This document shows positions 33,888-42,212 of a DNA stretch of 64,000 nucleotides, one piece after another. Numbering within the stretch: position 1 is the stretch's first letter; the number at the start of each line of letters is the position of its first letter. The DNA comes from an uncultured Duncaniella sp. Lineage in GTDB: Bacteria > Bacteroidota > Bacteroidia > Bacteroidales > Muribaculaceae. A program made the position numbers and the translations under genes. Location: contig CAJULW010000016.1 of NCBI GenBank assembly GCA_910587515.1, forward strand, positions 39,948 to 103,947, read 5' to 3'. The notes beneath the pieces are model-generated. The model did no database searches and was not told where the DNA came from. It saw nothing but the letters and a program-made list of their open reading frames with translations.

Positions 33888-36194
33888 TTATTTCAGAATG
33901 ATCTTGCTTACTTTTGAACCCTGACGACGTACATAGATACCGGGAGTGAGGTTAGTGTCGTCAACACGCACCCCAGAGAGATTGAAATATTCGACCGGGG
34001 CATTATCATCTGCCTCGATATCCGCAATTCCACTGGTGTCACCGATATAGAAATACGCTTTAGCGGTCTTGCCAATCCATTTGCCTCCCTCATTCTTACC
34101 GCAAGTCACCGAATATGAATAACCGGGTATAGCCGATATAAGAGAAGTATTGAGGTTGACAGTAACCGTCTGTCCGGCAGCGACAAACAATGGAACCCTC
34201 TTTGTCGACACCGGGGTGATACCTCTGGAGATGATAAATGTAATGTTTTCATCGACTACTCCAGAAATACCTTTCACCGTCGCTGTGATATTTATATTGG
34301 ACGGATCAACTCCCGAAGCATTTTCAACTACCACCTCTACCACTTCATATTCTCCGGAGGCCGCTTTATCCGTCACGGTCACCGGACAAGTAGCGATTGT
34401 CTTGGTTTCGTCTTCAATAGCCAGTGTATAATCACCGGCTTCAATTACACTACCTGCCGGAGAGAACCAATCGCATACAAGATCTATCGGAGTCCCCTCC
34501 CAAGAGAAAGATATCATAAAGTTAGATCCATAGCCACATACGCTGCCGTCGTTAGCCAAAAGTCTGATAGCGACAGGACGTTTGGTCTCACCCTCACCGG
34601 AAAGTTTCGCTATACCGGTTATCCTGAAGCGTTTCCCAAGATATATCTCACCGTTTGTACTGAGACTTTCTATTGAGATTGTACCGGATTCGTGGAGCGA
34701 CGCAGTGTCCTTGCCATTCTCACGTGTATAAATGACATAGTCAGCGCTTCCTCCCGGAACTTGGAATGTATATTCCTCACCGTTCATCGCAAATGCTGGA
34801 TAGATATGATAGGTTCCGTCAGGGAGTGATGCCGGAATATCGCCCTTCAACATTGTCTCATAGTTAAGTGTATACAGTTCCGAAGGCGACGCAGGCATTT
34901 CCAATGGTAGTGACATAAGATATTTGCCATCATCCGAATATACCCGGAACACATAATTACCTTTGATCTTGAATGGAGAGAAGTTCATGAACTCTCCGAA
35001 CATTTCCAACGACGATCCCGACAAGAAGACATTTGAGATTCCTTCGGATGAGTAGAGCGTGTATCTGCGCTCAGTGGACACACCCGGACTTGCCGGCTTG
35101 ATTCCGAACAAAGCACCTTGAGCATTGTTGAATCCACCTGAACTGCCTCCGATTCCGGTCGCTCCGGGATTAAGCATGTCAAGAAGAAACCAACCGTCGC
35201 TAAGACCGCTCCAACCCCAGTTGAAATGATAATAACCGTTTCCCCTGTAACCGTCACACACAAAACAATGTGAGCCGCTACCGCTTCCCCAATATATGAC
35301 GGGACCACAAGTCTTTAAATTTTCATAGACCATATTCTCCCATTCGACAGTCGAGTGCAGCTCACGCGGTTCGTTATGAAGTCCGGCATCATATTTAAAA
35401 TACTCCACAAGCGCATTGCCGACGACAGGTGCGTGGGCACCTGAGGAGGATGTGCCATAGTGCATGTTGACTGAATAGCCACAAGCCTGCATCAGTTTTG
35501 CGACAGCCGCTGCCTGCTCCGGAGTTGACTTTACGCTATAGTCATCGATCATATTGGCCCAGTCAAACTCAAAATTGCTGAAGTCCTCGCTCAAGGTAAC
35601 GGTTTCTCCAGTATACCACTGATAGGTGATATTGGCATTTTCACTCACTTTGTCAGGCCAATTATGATATTTCATTACCTCGGCCATCGCGGTAGCGACA
35701 CATCCTGTAAAAGTTGAAACACCATCTAATTTCGGACATAAATCATTGTAAGGGGCATTCTGATCCCAAATTGTCGACATGAGCGGTGCTATAGGCTCGC
35801 GGGTAACGGTTTCGGAACGGGAATATGACTCAAAACCGCTGGCTGACGCCGCTTGGATCTGAACTTTACATTGTTCAAGCCAATAGCGGAAATTCTCCGG
35901 CAGGTTATCAGGATCGAAACGTCCGTTGTCGCTGTAACCGATAACGGGAGCGGCCACATCGTCAGCCGACACAATCATGTAGCCTCTCTCAGGCTGATTA
36001 AATACATAGAGCGCCGGAGATTCGTCCGAACCTATTGTCATTACAAGCTCCGGAGTGCCCGACATTGAACGAGAGACAGCACCGGAGTGCTGGCCCAAAG
36101 CCCGTTCCAATGCCTCGGAGGGATCAAGGCTACGCGCTGTAGCCGTTGTCCCCGCCAAGACTGCCATCGATAGGAATAATACTGATTTTCGCAT
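33888..36194 (-). CDS. C10-family cysteine protease (streptopain-like), copy 1
   Basis: 768 residues with a signal peptide (MRKSVLFLSMAVLAGTTATA). Residues 20-120 are the Spi/propeptide-like domain with YMIVSADDVAAPVIGYSD. The papain-fold catalytic domain has Cys165 in FTGCVATAMAEVMKYHNWP and His309 in GSHCFVCDGY, with a downstream HFNWGWSG. Residues about 390-720 are beta-rich modules. The last 40 end in FNLSGVRV...LTPGIYVRRQGSKVSKIILK, a sorting-like tail. Secreted endopeptidase; relatives are SpeB, interpain and the Bacteroides bfp proteases. It lies 44 bases after its paralog and is likely cotranscribed. Confidence 0.9.
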   Translation of the reverse strand: MRKSVLFLSMAVLAGTTATARSLDPSEALERALGQHSGAVSRSMSGTPELVMTIGSDESPALYVFNQPERGYMIVSADDVAAPVIGYSDNGRFDPDNLPENFRYWLEQCKVQIQAASASGFESYSRSETVTREPIAPLMSTIWDQNAPYNDLCPKLDGVSTFTGCVATAMAEVMKYHNWPDKVSENANITYQWYTGETVTLSEDFSNFEFDWANMIDDYSVKSTPEQAAAVAKLMQACGYSVNMHYGTSSSGAHAPVVGNALVEYFKYDAGLHNEPRELHSTVEWENMVYENLKTCGPVIYWGSGSGSHCFVCDGYRGNGYYHFNWGWSGLSDGWFLLDMLNPGATGIGGSSGGFNNAQGALFGIKPASPGVSTERRYTLYSSEGISNVFLSGSSLEMFGEFMNFSPFKIKGNYVFRVYSDDGKYLMSLPLEMPASPSELYTLNYETMLKGDIPASLPDGTYHIYPAFAMNGEEYTFQVPGGSADYVIYTRENGKDTASLHESGTISIESLSTNGEIYLGKRFRITGIAKLSGEGETKRPVAIRLLANDGSVCGYGSNFMISFSWEGTPIDLVCDWFSPAGSVIEAGDYTLAIEDETKTIATCPVTVTDKAASGEYEVVEVVVENASGVDPSNINITATVKGISGVVDENITFIISRGITPVSTKRVPLFVAAGQTVTVNLNTSLISAIPGYSYSVTCGKNEGGKWIGKTAKAYFYIGDTSGIADIEADDNAPVEYFNLSGVRVDDTNLTPGIYVRRQGSKVSKIILK

Positions 36195-36238
36195 TTGATT
36201 GTCAGTGTATGGATTGGTTAATTTTTTGATGGTTGACT

Positions 36239-38599
36239 CTATCTCACAAGAATTTTAGTGGTTTTCGCGCCCTGACGACGGATATAGATACCTGGCGTGA
36301 GAGCGTATGCATCGACACGAATTCCTTGAAGATTGAAATATTCTACCGGCTCGTTTCCATCGGCTTCGATATCGGAAATCCCGCTGGAATCGGCAATAGT
36401 AAACGAAACCGGTGATGTCAGATATACAGGAGCCATTCCGGCTGGATAACTATATCTATACACAAAGACATTGGCTTCGTATTCTTCTCCGGGAAGCGCG
36501 TCCGGAAGCGCGAGAGTCTGGCTTGCCTTGACAGAGTTGCCTGCGGTCACATAGAGAGAAACTGTCTGTTGCAGTATATTGGTCTCTGAACCTGCCTTTC
36601 TGATCCCAAAATATAATGTCTCATCAGAGGCCCCAACCTTACCGTCGGCTGAAACTGTCAGACGAATCGCATTCGGATCAACGGCTGAGGCGTTATCCAC
36701 CTCAAGACCAGTCACCTCATAGCTGGGATATTCATATTTTTCAATTGTAACCGGACATGAAGATAAAGGCTTGTAGACATAGTCATTTTCATCGTAATAG
36801 CAAAGAGCGAATGTATATTCACCCGGTTCAATCTTATAGTTTCTTTCATCAAACCAAAGCGATATAAATTCGAACGCATTTCCTTCAGGAGTGAATTTCA
36901 CTGTAGACCCATCAGCTGTAGTCAACACCGAACCTTCGGAATCAATAAGCGAAGCTTTGACATAGATTATAGTCTCCGCATCGCCTATAAATTTAGCCAC
37001 GCCTGAAATCTTAATGCGACTCCCTAGGTAGAAATTACCATTGGTACTCAGGTTTTCAACCACTTTTTTACCGACATCAGGCAATGATGCAGAATTGACA
37101 TACTGGCTACCATTCTTGGTGCGTGTATATATAACATATCCGGGTTCAGACTTTGGAGCACGGAAGATATATTCTTTGCCATCGACAAGTATACCGGGAT
37201 ATACACGGTAGACGCCTTCTCCGACTTCACTGGTCGGAATAGCTCCTGAAAGAAGCCATTGGCTTCCTGATGTAACTCCGAAATCAGTGAATCCGCTGGG
37301 TGTTGTTATAGCCACCGATGCGATGCGTTTAGATCCATCTTCACTATAGATTATAAAACGGCCTTGTCCATTGACAACAAAAGTAGAATTGCTTTTAAAT
37401 TGCCCATGCATCGTAAGATAGGTCCCGGGTGTGGATATTTTAGCGATTCCGGATGTACTGAAAGTGTATCTGCGTTCCGATTGCTGCTCTCCGGCCGGCT
37501 TAATTCCGAGCAGCGCACCCTGGGAGTTGTTATAGCCACCGGTTCCACCACCCGTTCCGATAGTAAGCGGATTGAGCGCATCAAGCAGGAAATAGCCGTC
37601 ACTGCTGCCGGACCATCCCCAATTAAAATGGAAATAACCATTATCTTTATAGCCATCGCAGACAAAGCAGTGACCGACATCGCCTGTACCCCAATACACA
37701 ACAGGACCGTAGTTTTTAAGATTGTCGTAAATCAAATCCTCCCATTCAGCGGAAGAATACATATTCCGAAGTTCATTGTGCAAACCTTGATCATACTTGA
37801 AATATTCAGACAAAGCATATCCGACATACTCATTATATGCTGCAGAAGCCACAGAATTATACATCATTTCAACCGAATATCCACAAGCCTGCATGAGTTT
37901 TGACACAGCCTCGGCCTGTATGTCCGAACTGCCCATCCTATAACTGTCAAGCATATTCTCCCAATCAAACTTAAAGTTGCTGAAATCAGCTGACAATTCA
38001 GGTGTCGATGCCGGACCTCCTATCCATGTATAAGAAAATTTAGCATTTTCACCGGCCGTTTCAGGCCAGTTATGATATTTCATTACCTGCGCCATAGCCG
38101 TCGCCACACATCCGGTGGGCGTCCGGAAACCATTGATACTCGGACATAGCAAATTGAACGGTGTTGTCTGATCCCAAATTGTTGACATCAGAGGAGCTAT
38201 CGGATCTTTGTCCGAACCCCTTGATACGGCATAAGGTTCGACTCCCGCCATAGATGCCTGACTGATCTGCCTACCGCACTGTTCAAGCCATCCTTTAAAA
38301 TTTTCAGGTAAGTTTTGAGGATCAAACGAACCTTTATCGCTATAGCCTATCACCGGTGCAGCAACGTCATCGGCCGACACAATCATCCAACCTCCATCAT
38401 CAGGTTGATTAAATACATAGAAAGTGGGAACTTCCGACGTTTCGAACGTCATAACAGGGACAGGCACTGCAGCAGCTCTTGAAACTCGTGATGCAGGCTG
38501 GTCCGCTACTCGACTCAACGCTTCCGACGGACTGAGGCTACGGGCTGTGGCCGTCATACCCAAACACGAGGCTAACAAAAAGAACACAAACTCACGCAT
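36239..38599 (-). CDS. C10-family cysteine protease (streptopain-like), copy 2
   Basis: 786 residues, first gene of the tandem pair. Signal peptide MREFVFFLLASCLGMTATA, prodomain with WMIVSADDVAAPVIGYSD, catalytic Cys164 in PTGCVATAMAQVMKYHNWP and His310 in VGHCFVCDGY. Colinear with copy 1 throughout, including the closing FNLQGIRV...LTPGIYIRRQGAKTTKILVR tail. The catalytic domains are strongly alike, while the C-terminal modules have diverged much more. A local duplication with changed targeting or substrate region is the simplest reading. A TTGCGCAA palindrome lies about 60 bases upstream. No clear -7 box was found. Confidence 0.9.
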   Translation of the reverse strand: MREFVFFLLASCLGMTATARSLSPSEALSRVADQPASRVSRAAAVPVPVMTFETSEVPTFYVFNQPDDGGWMIVSADDVAAPVIGYSDKGSFDPQNLPENFKGWLEQCGRQISQASMAGVEPYAVSRGSDKDPIAPLMSTIWDQTTPFNLLCPSINGFRTPTGCVATAMAQVMKYHNWPETAGENAKFSYTWIGGPASTPELSADFSNFKFDWENMLDSYRMGSSDIQAEAVSKLMQACGYSVEMMYNSVASAAYNEYVGYALSEYFKYDQGLHNELRNMYSSAEWEDLIYDNLKNYGPVVYWGTGDVGHCFVCDGYKDNGYFHFNWGWSGSSDGYFLLDALNPLTIGTGGGTGGYNNSQGALLGIKPAGEQQSERRYTFSTSGIAKISTPGTYLTMHGQFKSNSTFVVNGQGRFIIYSEDGSKRIASVAITTPSGFTDFGVTSGSQWLLSGAIPTSEVGEGVYRVYPGILVDGKEYIFRAPKSEPGYVIYTRTKNGSQYVNSASLPDVGKKVVENLSTNGNFYLGSRIKISGVAKFIGDAETIIYVKASLIDSEGSVLTTADGSTVKFTPEGNAFEFISLWFDERNYKIEPGEYTFALCYYDENDYVYKPLSSCPVTIEKYEYPSYEVTGLEVDNASAVDPNAIRLTVSADGKVGASDETLYFGIRKAGSETNILQQTVSLYVTAGNSVKASQTLALPDALPGEEYEANVFVYRYSYPAGMAPVYLTSPVSFTIADSSGISDIEADGNEPVEYFNLQGIRVDAYALTPGIYIRRQGAKTTKILVR

Positions 38600-39023
38600 A
38601 AAAATATAAGGTATAGTTAAAATTAGTTACTACTATTGGTCAAACGATGCAATATACTTGCGCAATGTACGTAAAAAACTTCACTTTACAAGCATTAGAA
38701 ATAAATTATTATTGTGATTCAATAAAACTTTTTAAGATAATACACGAGACGAGCCGGCTGCATGTCACAATATCGCACAACCCGGATTTTCATAAAAAGC
38801 CCATATATGCTCTTTATTTCATGGTACGCTTATGAAAACGCAATCGATACGAAGCAAGGAACATACAATCAATGGTTATATCAACAGACCATATCCAGAT
38901 ACAATCATCATTTAATAATACGAAGGTACAAAGAGACGCATAACATATCTCACCGATATATTACTATCTGTTAAAATCGTCTCCGAATCAACAAAGCCTG
39001 ACACGGCAATCCATGTGTCCGCA
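38600..39023. other. Intergenic region upstream of the C10 operon
   Basis: About 420 AT-rich bases between the GH2 stop codon and the C10 operon. No protein-like frame. TTGCGCAA stands at 38658-38665. GACAC...GTGTC near 38999-39020 is a weak hairpin behind the GH2 gene. On the minus strand GTATATTGC is only a partial match to the -7 consensus. Confidence 0.45.
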
Positions 39024-41438
39024 TCAGCGGATAGTTATAGCGAGGGAAGATGATGCTGGATTGCTTACAATAAACTGAACGTGGCCGTTGAATGCGGGAA
39101 TAGTAAACGTGTCGGGCTCTGAGCCTGGCACGGGACGCTCGACACCACGGAAAGCAGGGTCACCGTTACCTGCTCCAAGCAGACGCGGTCTAATGTCCTT
39201 AGTGCCCGGTGACGCTGACTCCATCTTTGTCACGGCCGGGGATTCAATCCCACACAAAGTGATGGTCACATCCTCGCAGGCATCGGGAACAAAACGACCT
39301 TCATGATCGACAAGTGAAACATTTATAATCTGTATGCCATCTTTATAGTACACGCACTCTGACACCGCGCGTTCGGCTTTACCCGTGGTCTCTATTTTTT
39401 CAGCCATGACGCAACGGCCGGCTTTATAGCCCATCGCCTCAACACACCCAGGCTTATAGACCGCCTTCCACGACAGATGTCCGTTTCGGGGCATTCTCTT
39501 CCGACCGAGATTCTTACCATTGACGATCAGTTCGACCTCATCTATATTGGAGTAGACCCAAAGGTCGATTTCTTCACCCTCATGCCCCTTAAGATTCCAA
39601 TGAGGAAATATGTGAAGCGTCGGTTCGCCAGTCCACCACGACTTCAGGTAATAGGCCTCATCTTTTGGAAAGCCACAATAATCCAAAATGCCGAATTCCG
39701 AACCTGTTGCAGGATAATTGAGCGGGCTTGGTTCTCCTCGATAGTCGAAACCTGTCCAATAGAACAATCCTGCCAACCACGGACGCTGATCATAGAAATT
39801 CCATCCGCGTTCTATGCGGTTGAGGCAACTGTCTTTCGAATCAGGGAAACGGTTGAGAGAGGCTATATGTCCGTTTTCACAGTCATCGAAGTAGACACCT
39901 CTGGTTCCGCATCCGGAAGTCTCTTCAGATCCGTAGGCACAACGCGATGGGTAGTCCTCACGATGTTTCTCCACGGGATTCTGCATTATATAATTGTAGC
40001 CGGCCACATCGGCATATATCACCGGTGTAGGACCTCCGCTGGTGGCTACAGTCATCGGACGTGTCGGATCGAGCCGGTTGGCTACGTCACGCAGTTCTTT
40101 GACTATCATCGTGCCTTTAGTGCTCCATTCCACTCCCCACTCCTCATTACCGACACTCCATAGTATCACAGAAGGGTGATTGCGGTCACGTTCGATCATC
40201 GTACGCAATTGGTCGACATGATACCGGTTCATGCCAAGCAGGCGGTTTTCCTCAATCACGAGTATGCCGAGCGAATCGCATGCGGCAAGCACTTCCGGTG
40301 TCATCGGATTGTGACTTGCGCGATAGGCGTTGACACCATATTTTTTGAGTTCTTTCAGACGGTATATATTGACCGCATCCGGGATGCCCGAGCCCACTCC
40401 GACATGATCCTGATGCATGTTCACTCCTTTGAGTTTAACCTGACGGCCATTCAGCAGGAATCCGCGGTCAGGATCGAAATACACGCGGCGGAAACCTGTC
40501 GATATACGCTCCTCATGTGGGCGACGACCATCATCAAGCGTGACGCGGAGGTCGTAAAGCACCGGATTCTCTATATCCCATTCGACAATTTCGCAGGGAG
40601 ACAGCGACAAAACCCACTCAGCCTCGGATTCTGGTAACGGTACGTGATCCATAGTGGCGACAGCCTCCGCAACTTCGACTCCTTTCGGATCAAACAGCCG
40701 CGCTTTAACCGTCCACCGTTCTCCGCTAACGTCCACTCCGTGAAGTTTATTGCTTATACGCCCGGACACCTTGATCCTGTCATCGGACTTAGGGTTGTAG
40801 GCCACAACTACCGAATTAGGGGAAATATGCCTTACAGGACGCTTATCAAGCCATACATGACGATATATGCCTCCGCCTTCATAAAACCATCCTTCCTCGA
40901 AAGTAGCGTCAGCCCGTACGGTTATGACATTGTCTCCATCCCAATTTATATATGGCGTGACATCATAGCTATGAGACTGATAACCGCTTTGTTCGCCCCC
41001 AAGATAAAATCCGTTGAACCATATTTTGCTGTCTCGGAAAATTCCGTCGAAAACCAACGAGATCCTGTCAAGCGAATCAGTAGCCGCTATAGGCAAAACC
41101 TTCCGATACCACCCGACGGATGTGGAAGGATATTTATAACCGACTGTCTTGTAACCATGGCTATGACTCGCCTCAGGCGAAAACGGCAGATCGACAACAA
41201 AGTCAAACGGCAAATCCACCCTTACCCATGATGAATCATTGAAAGCAACTGAATATGGCCCTGTATTGTGAACCGAAGCAGCCTTTGTCAAATAGTTAAA
41301 TGACTCTGTTCCGGCTCCGAAATCAAGAGCCGGATTGGTGTTTCCAAATGCAAAACGCCAGTCTACATCAATATTTACACGCTCACCTGCGGCTGAAACG
41401 GCTATTGCCAGACCCACGAGGAAAAGAGAGAGTCTCAT
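39024..41438 (-). CDS. Secreted glycoside hydrolase family 2 enzyme (beta-galactosidase-like)
   Basis: 804 residues with a signal peptide (MRLSLFLVGLAIAVSAAG). A jelly-roll sugar-binding domain (about 20-200, with GWYRKVLP and WFNGFYLGG), an Ig-like domain (200-310), the TIM barrel (about 320-600) and C-terminal beta domains. The acid/base Glu lies in ILWSVGNEEWG near residue 430, and the probable nucleophile is in YGSEETSG near residue 500; NAYRASHNPMTPE is the usual barrel motif. Substrate specificity (galactoside, glucuronide or mannoside) cannot be fixed. It follows an Lrp/AsnC regulator by 36 bases. Its leader carries a 12-base perfect complement to the small-RNA core. Confidence 0.88.
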   Translation of the reverse strand: MRLSLFLVGLAIAVSAAGERVNIDVDWRFAFGNTNPALDFGAGTESFNYLTKAASVHNTGPYSVAFNDSSWVRVDLPFDFVVDLPFSPEASHSHGYKTVGYKYPSTSVGWYRKVLPIAATDSLDRISLVFDGIFRDSKIWFNGFYLGGEQSGYQSHSYDVTPYINWDGDNVITVRADATFEEGWFYEGGGIYRHVWLDKRPVRHISPNSVVVAYNPKSDDRIKVSGRISNKLHGVDVSGERWTVKARLFDPKGVEVAEAVATMDHVPLPESEAEWVLSLSPCEIVEWDIENPVLYDLRVTLDDGRRPHEERISTGFRRVYFDPDRGFLLNGRQVKLKGVNMHQDHVGVGSGIPDAVNIYRLKELKKYGVNAYRASHNPMTPEVLAACDSLGILVIEENRLLGMNRYHVDQLRTMIERDRNHPSVILWSVGNEEWGVEWSTKGTMIVKELRDVANRLDPTRPMTVATSGGPTPVIYADVAGYNYIMQNPVEKHREDYPSRCAYGSEETSGCGTRGVYFDDCENGHIASLNRFPDSKDSCLNRIERGWNFYDQRPWLAGLFYWTGFDYRGEPSPLNYPATGSEFGILDYCGFPKDEAYYLKSWWTGEPTLHIFPHWNLKGHEGEEIDLWVYSNIDEVELIVNGKNLGRKRMPRNGHLSWKAVYKPGCVEAMGYKAGRCVMAEKIETTGKAERAVSECVYYKDGIQIINVSLVDHEGRFVPDACEDVTITLCGIESPAVTKMESASPGTKDIRPRLLGAGNGDPAFRGVERPVPGSEPDTFTIPAFNGHVQFIVSNPASSSLAITIR

Positions 41439-41465
41439 AGGTTTATTAGATTATAGATTTAAGGT
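41439..41465 (-). promoter_or_regulatory. GH2 leader complementary to the small-RNA core
   Basis: On the mRNA strand the leader reads ACCTTAAATCTA (41465-41454), then TAATCTA, then ATAAACCT directly before the ATG. Without the 7-base insertion it is almost the full complement of the core GGTATTAGATTTAAGGT of small RNAs A, B and D. A possible sRNA pairing site that would cover the ribosome entry region. Confidence 0.5.
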
Positions 41466-41474
41466 GAGGGAAAA

Positions 41475-41939
41475 TCAATCGTCGTAGGTGACAGGGAGCA
41501 CACGGCTGATACTGTGGTCAAGAGAGATGAGGGTTTCAGTTCCAACCACCCCGGGAATCATCTGTATCTTATCGTTAAGGAGTTCCATCAGATGCTCGTT
41601 GTCACGTGCAAATAATTTGATAAGCATGGAGTATGGCCCGGTCGTATAGTGACATTCCACCACTTCAGGTATCTTGTCGAGTTGAGGCACGACTTCTCGA
41701 TACATAGCTCCACGCTCAAGATTGACCCCGATAAAGGTACAGGTCCGATATCCGAGAACTTTGGGATCCACGAGATAGCCCGACCCCGTTATGACATTCA
41801 GGTCAATCATTCTCTGGATACGCTGATGTATGGCGGCACGAGAAACACCGCACTCCTGAGCGACATCTTTAGAGGCTATGCGCGCGTTGCGCATTACGAT
41901 CTCAAGAATTTTCCGGTCTAAATTATCTATCTTTTCCAT
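41475..41939 (-). CDS. Lrp/AsnC-family transcriptional regulator
   Basis: 154 residues from MEKIDNLDRKIL at 41939; the six codons before it are unlikely. The N-terminal helix-turn-helix is NARIASKDVAQECGVSRAAIHQRI (about 15-40), with the typical RIQRMIDLNVITG helix. The C-terminal RAM domain follows (CHYTTGPYSMLIKLFARDNEHLMELL) and binds a small effector, often an amino acid. It precedes the GH2 gene by 36 bases on the same strand, which could mean cotranscription. The regulatory target is unknown. Confidence 0.92.
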   Translation of the reverse strand: MEKIDNLDRKILEIVMRNARIASKDVAQECGVSRAAIHQRIQRMIDLNVITGSGYLVDPKVLGYRTCTFIGVNLERGAMYREVVPQLDKIPEVVECHYTTGPYSMLIKLFARDNEHLMELLNDKIQMIPGVVGTETLISLDHSISRVLPVTYDD

Positions 41940-42113
41940 TTTGGCACATATTTTCACGCAGGCAATCGAGGCAAATAGAAACGATGCAAGAAACTACAGT
42001 GATACACAGATTTCGATAATACCCCACAAAGCAATTCCACAAGCGTGAAAAGAGGTTTGAACTTATTGCAAAAGGGCTATAGCCACAACGGCTTCAAGCT
42101 TAAAAATCATTGG

Positions 42114-42121
42114 CAAATATA
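42114..42121 (-). promoter_or_regulatory. Possible promoter of the Lrp-GH2 unit (-7 box TATATTTG)
   Basis: A perfect TATATTTG on the minus strand, but 175 bases before the Lrp start. The region between holds the small palindrome GGCTATAGCC and no gene. Confidence 0.4.
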
Positions 42122-42212
42122 CACAATTAAAGACGATCTTCAAACATTTTGCCAAATAATCATCAAATCACCGCAAATATGCCCCAACTCAAAATAAAAT
42201 GACACAAAACTG

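Noticed and set aside
31582..38599. Type IX secretion system substrates
   Set aside because: The tails are similar in style, but no machinery gene is in the window, so the assignment would be a guess.
41958..42113. Small RNA or attenuator upstream of the Lrp gene
   Set aside because: Only a 10-bp palindrome (GGCTATAGCC) and a distant -7 box; no terminator or conserved core.
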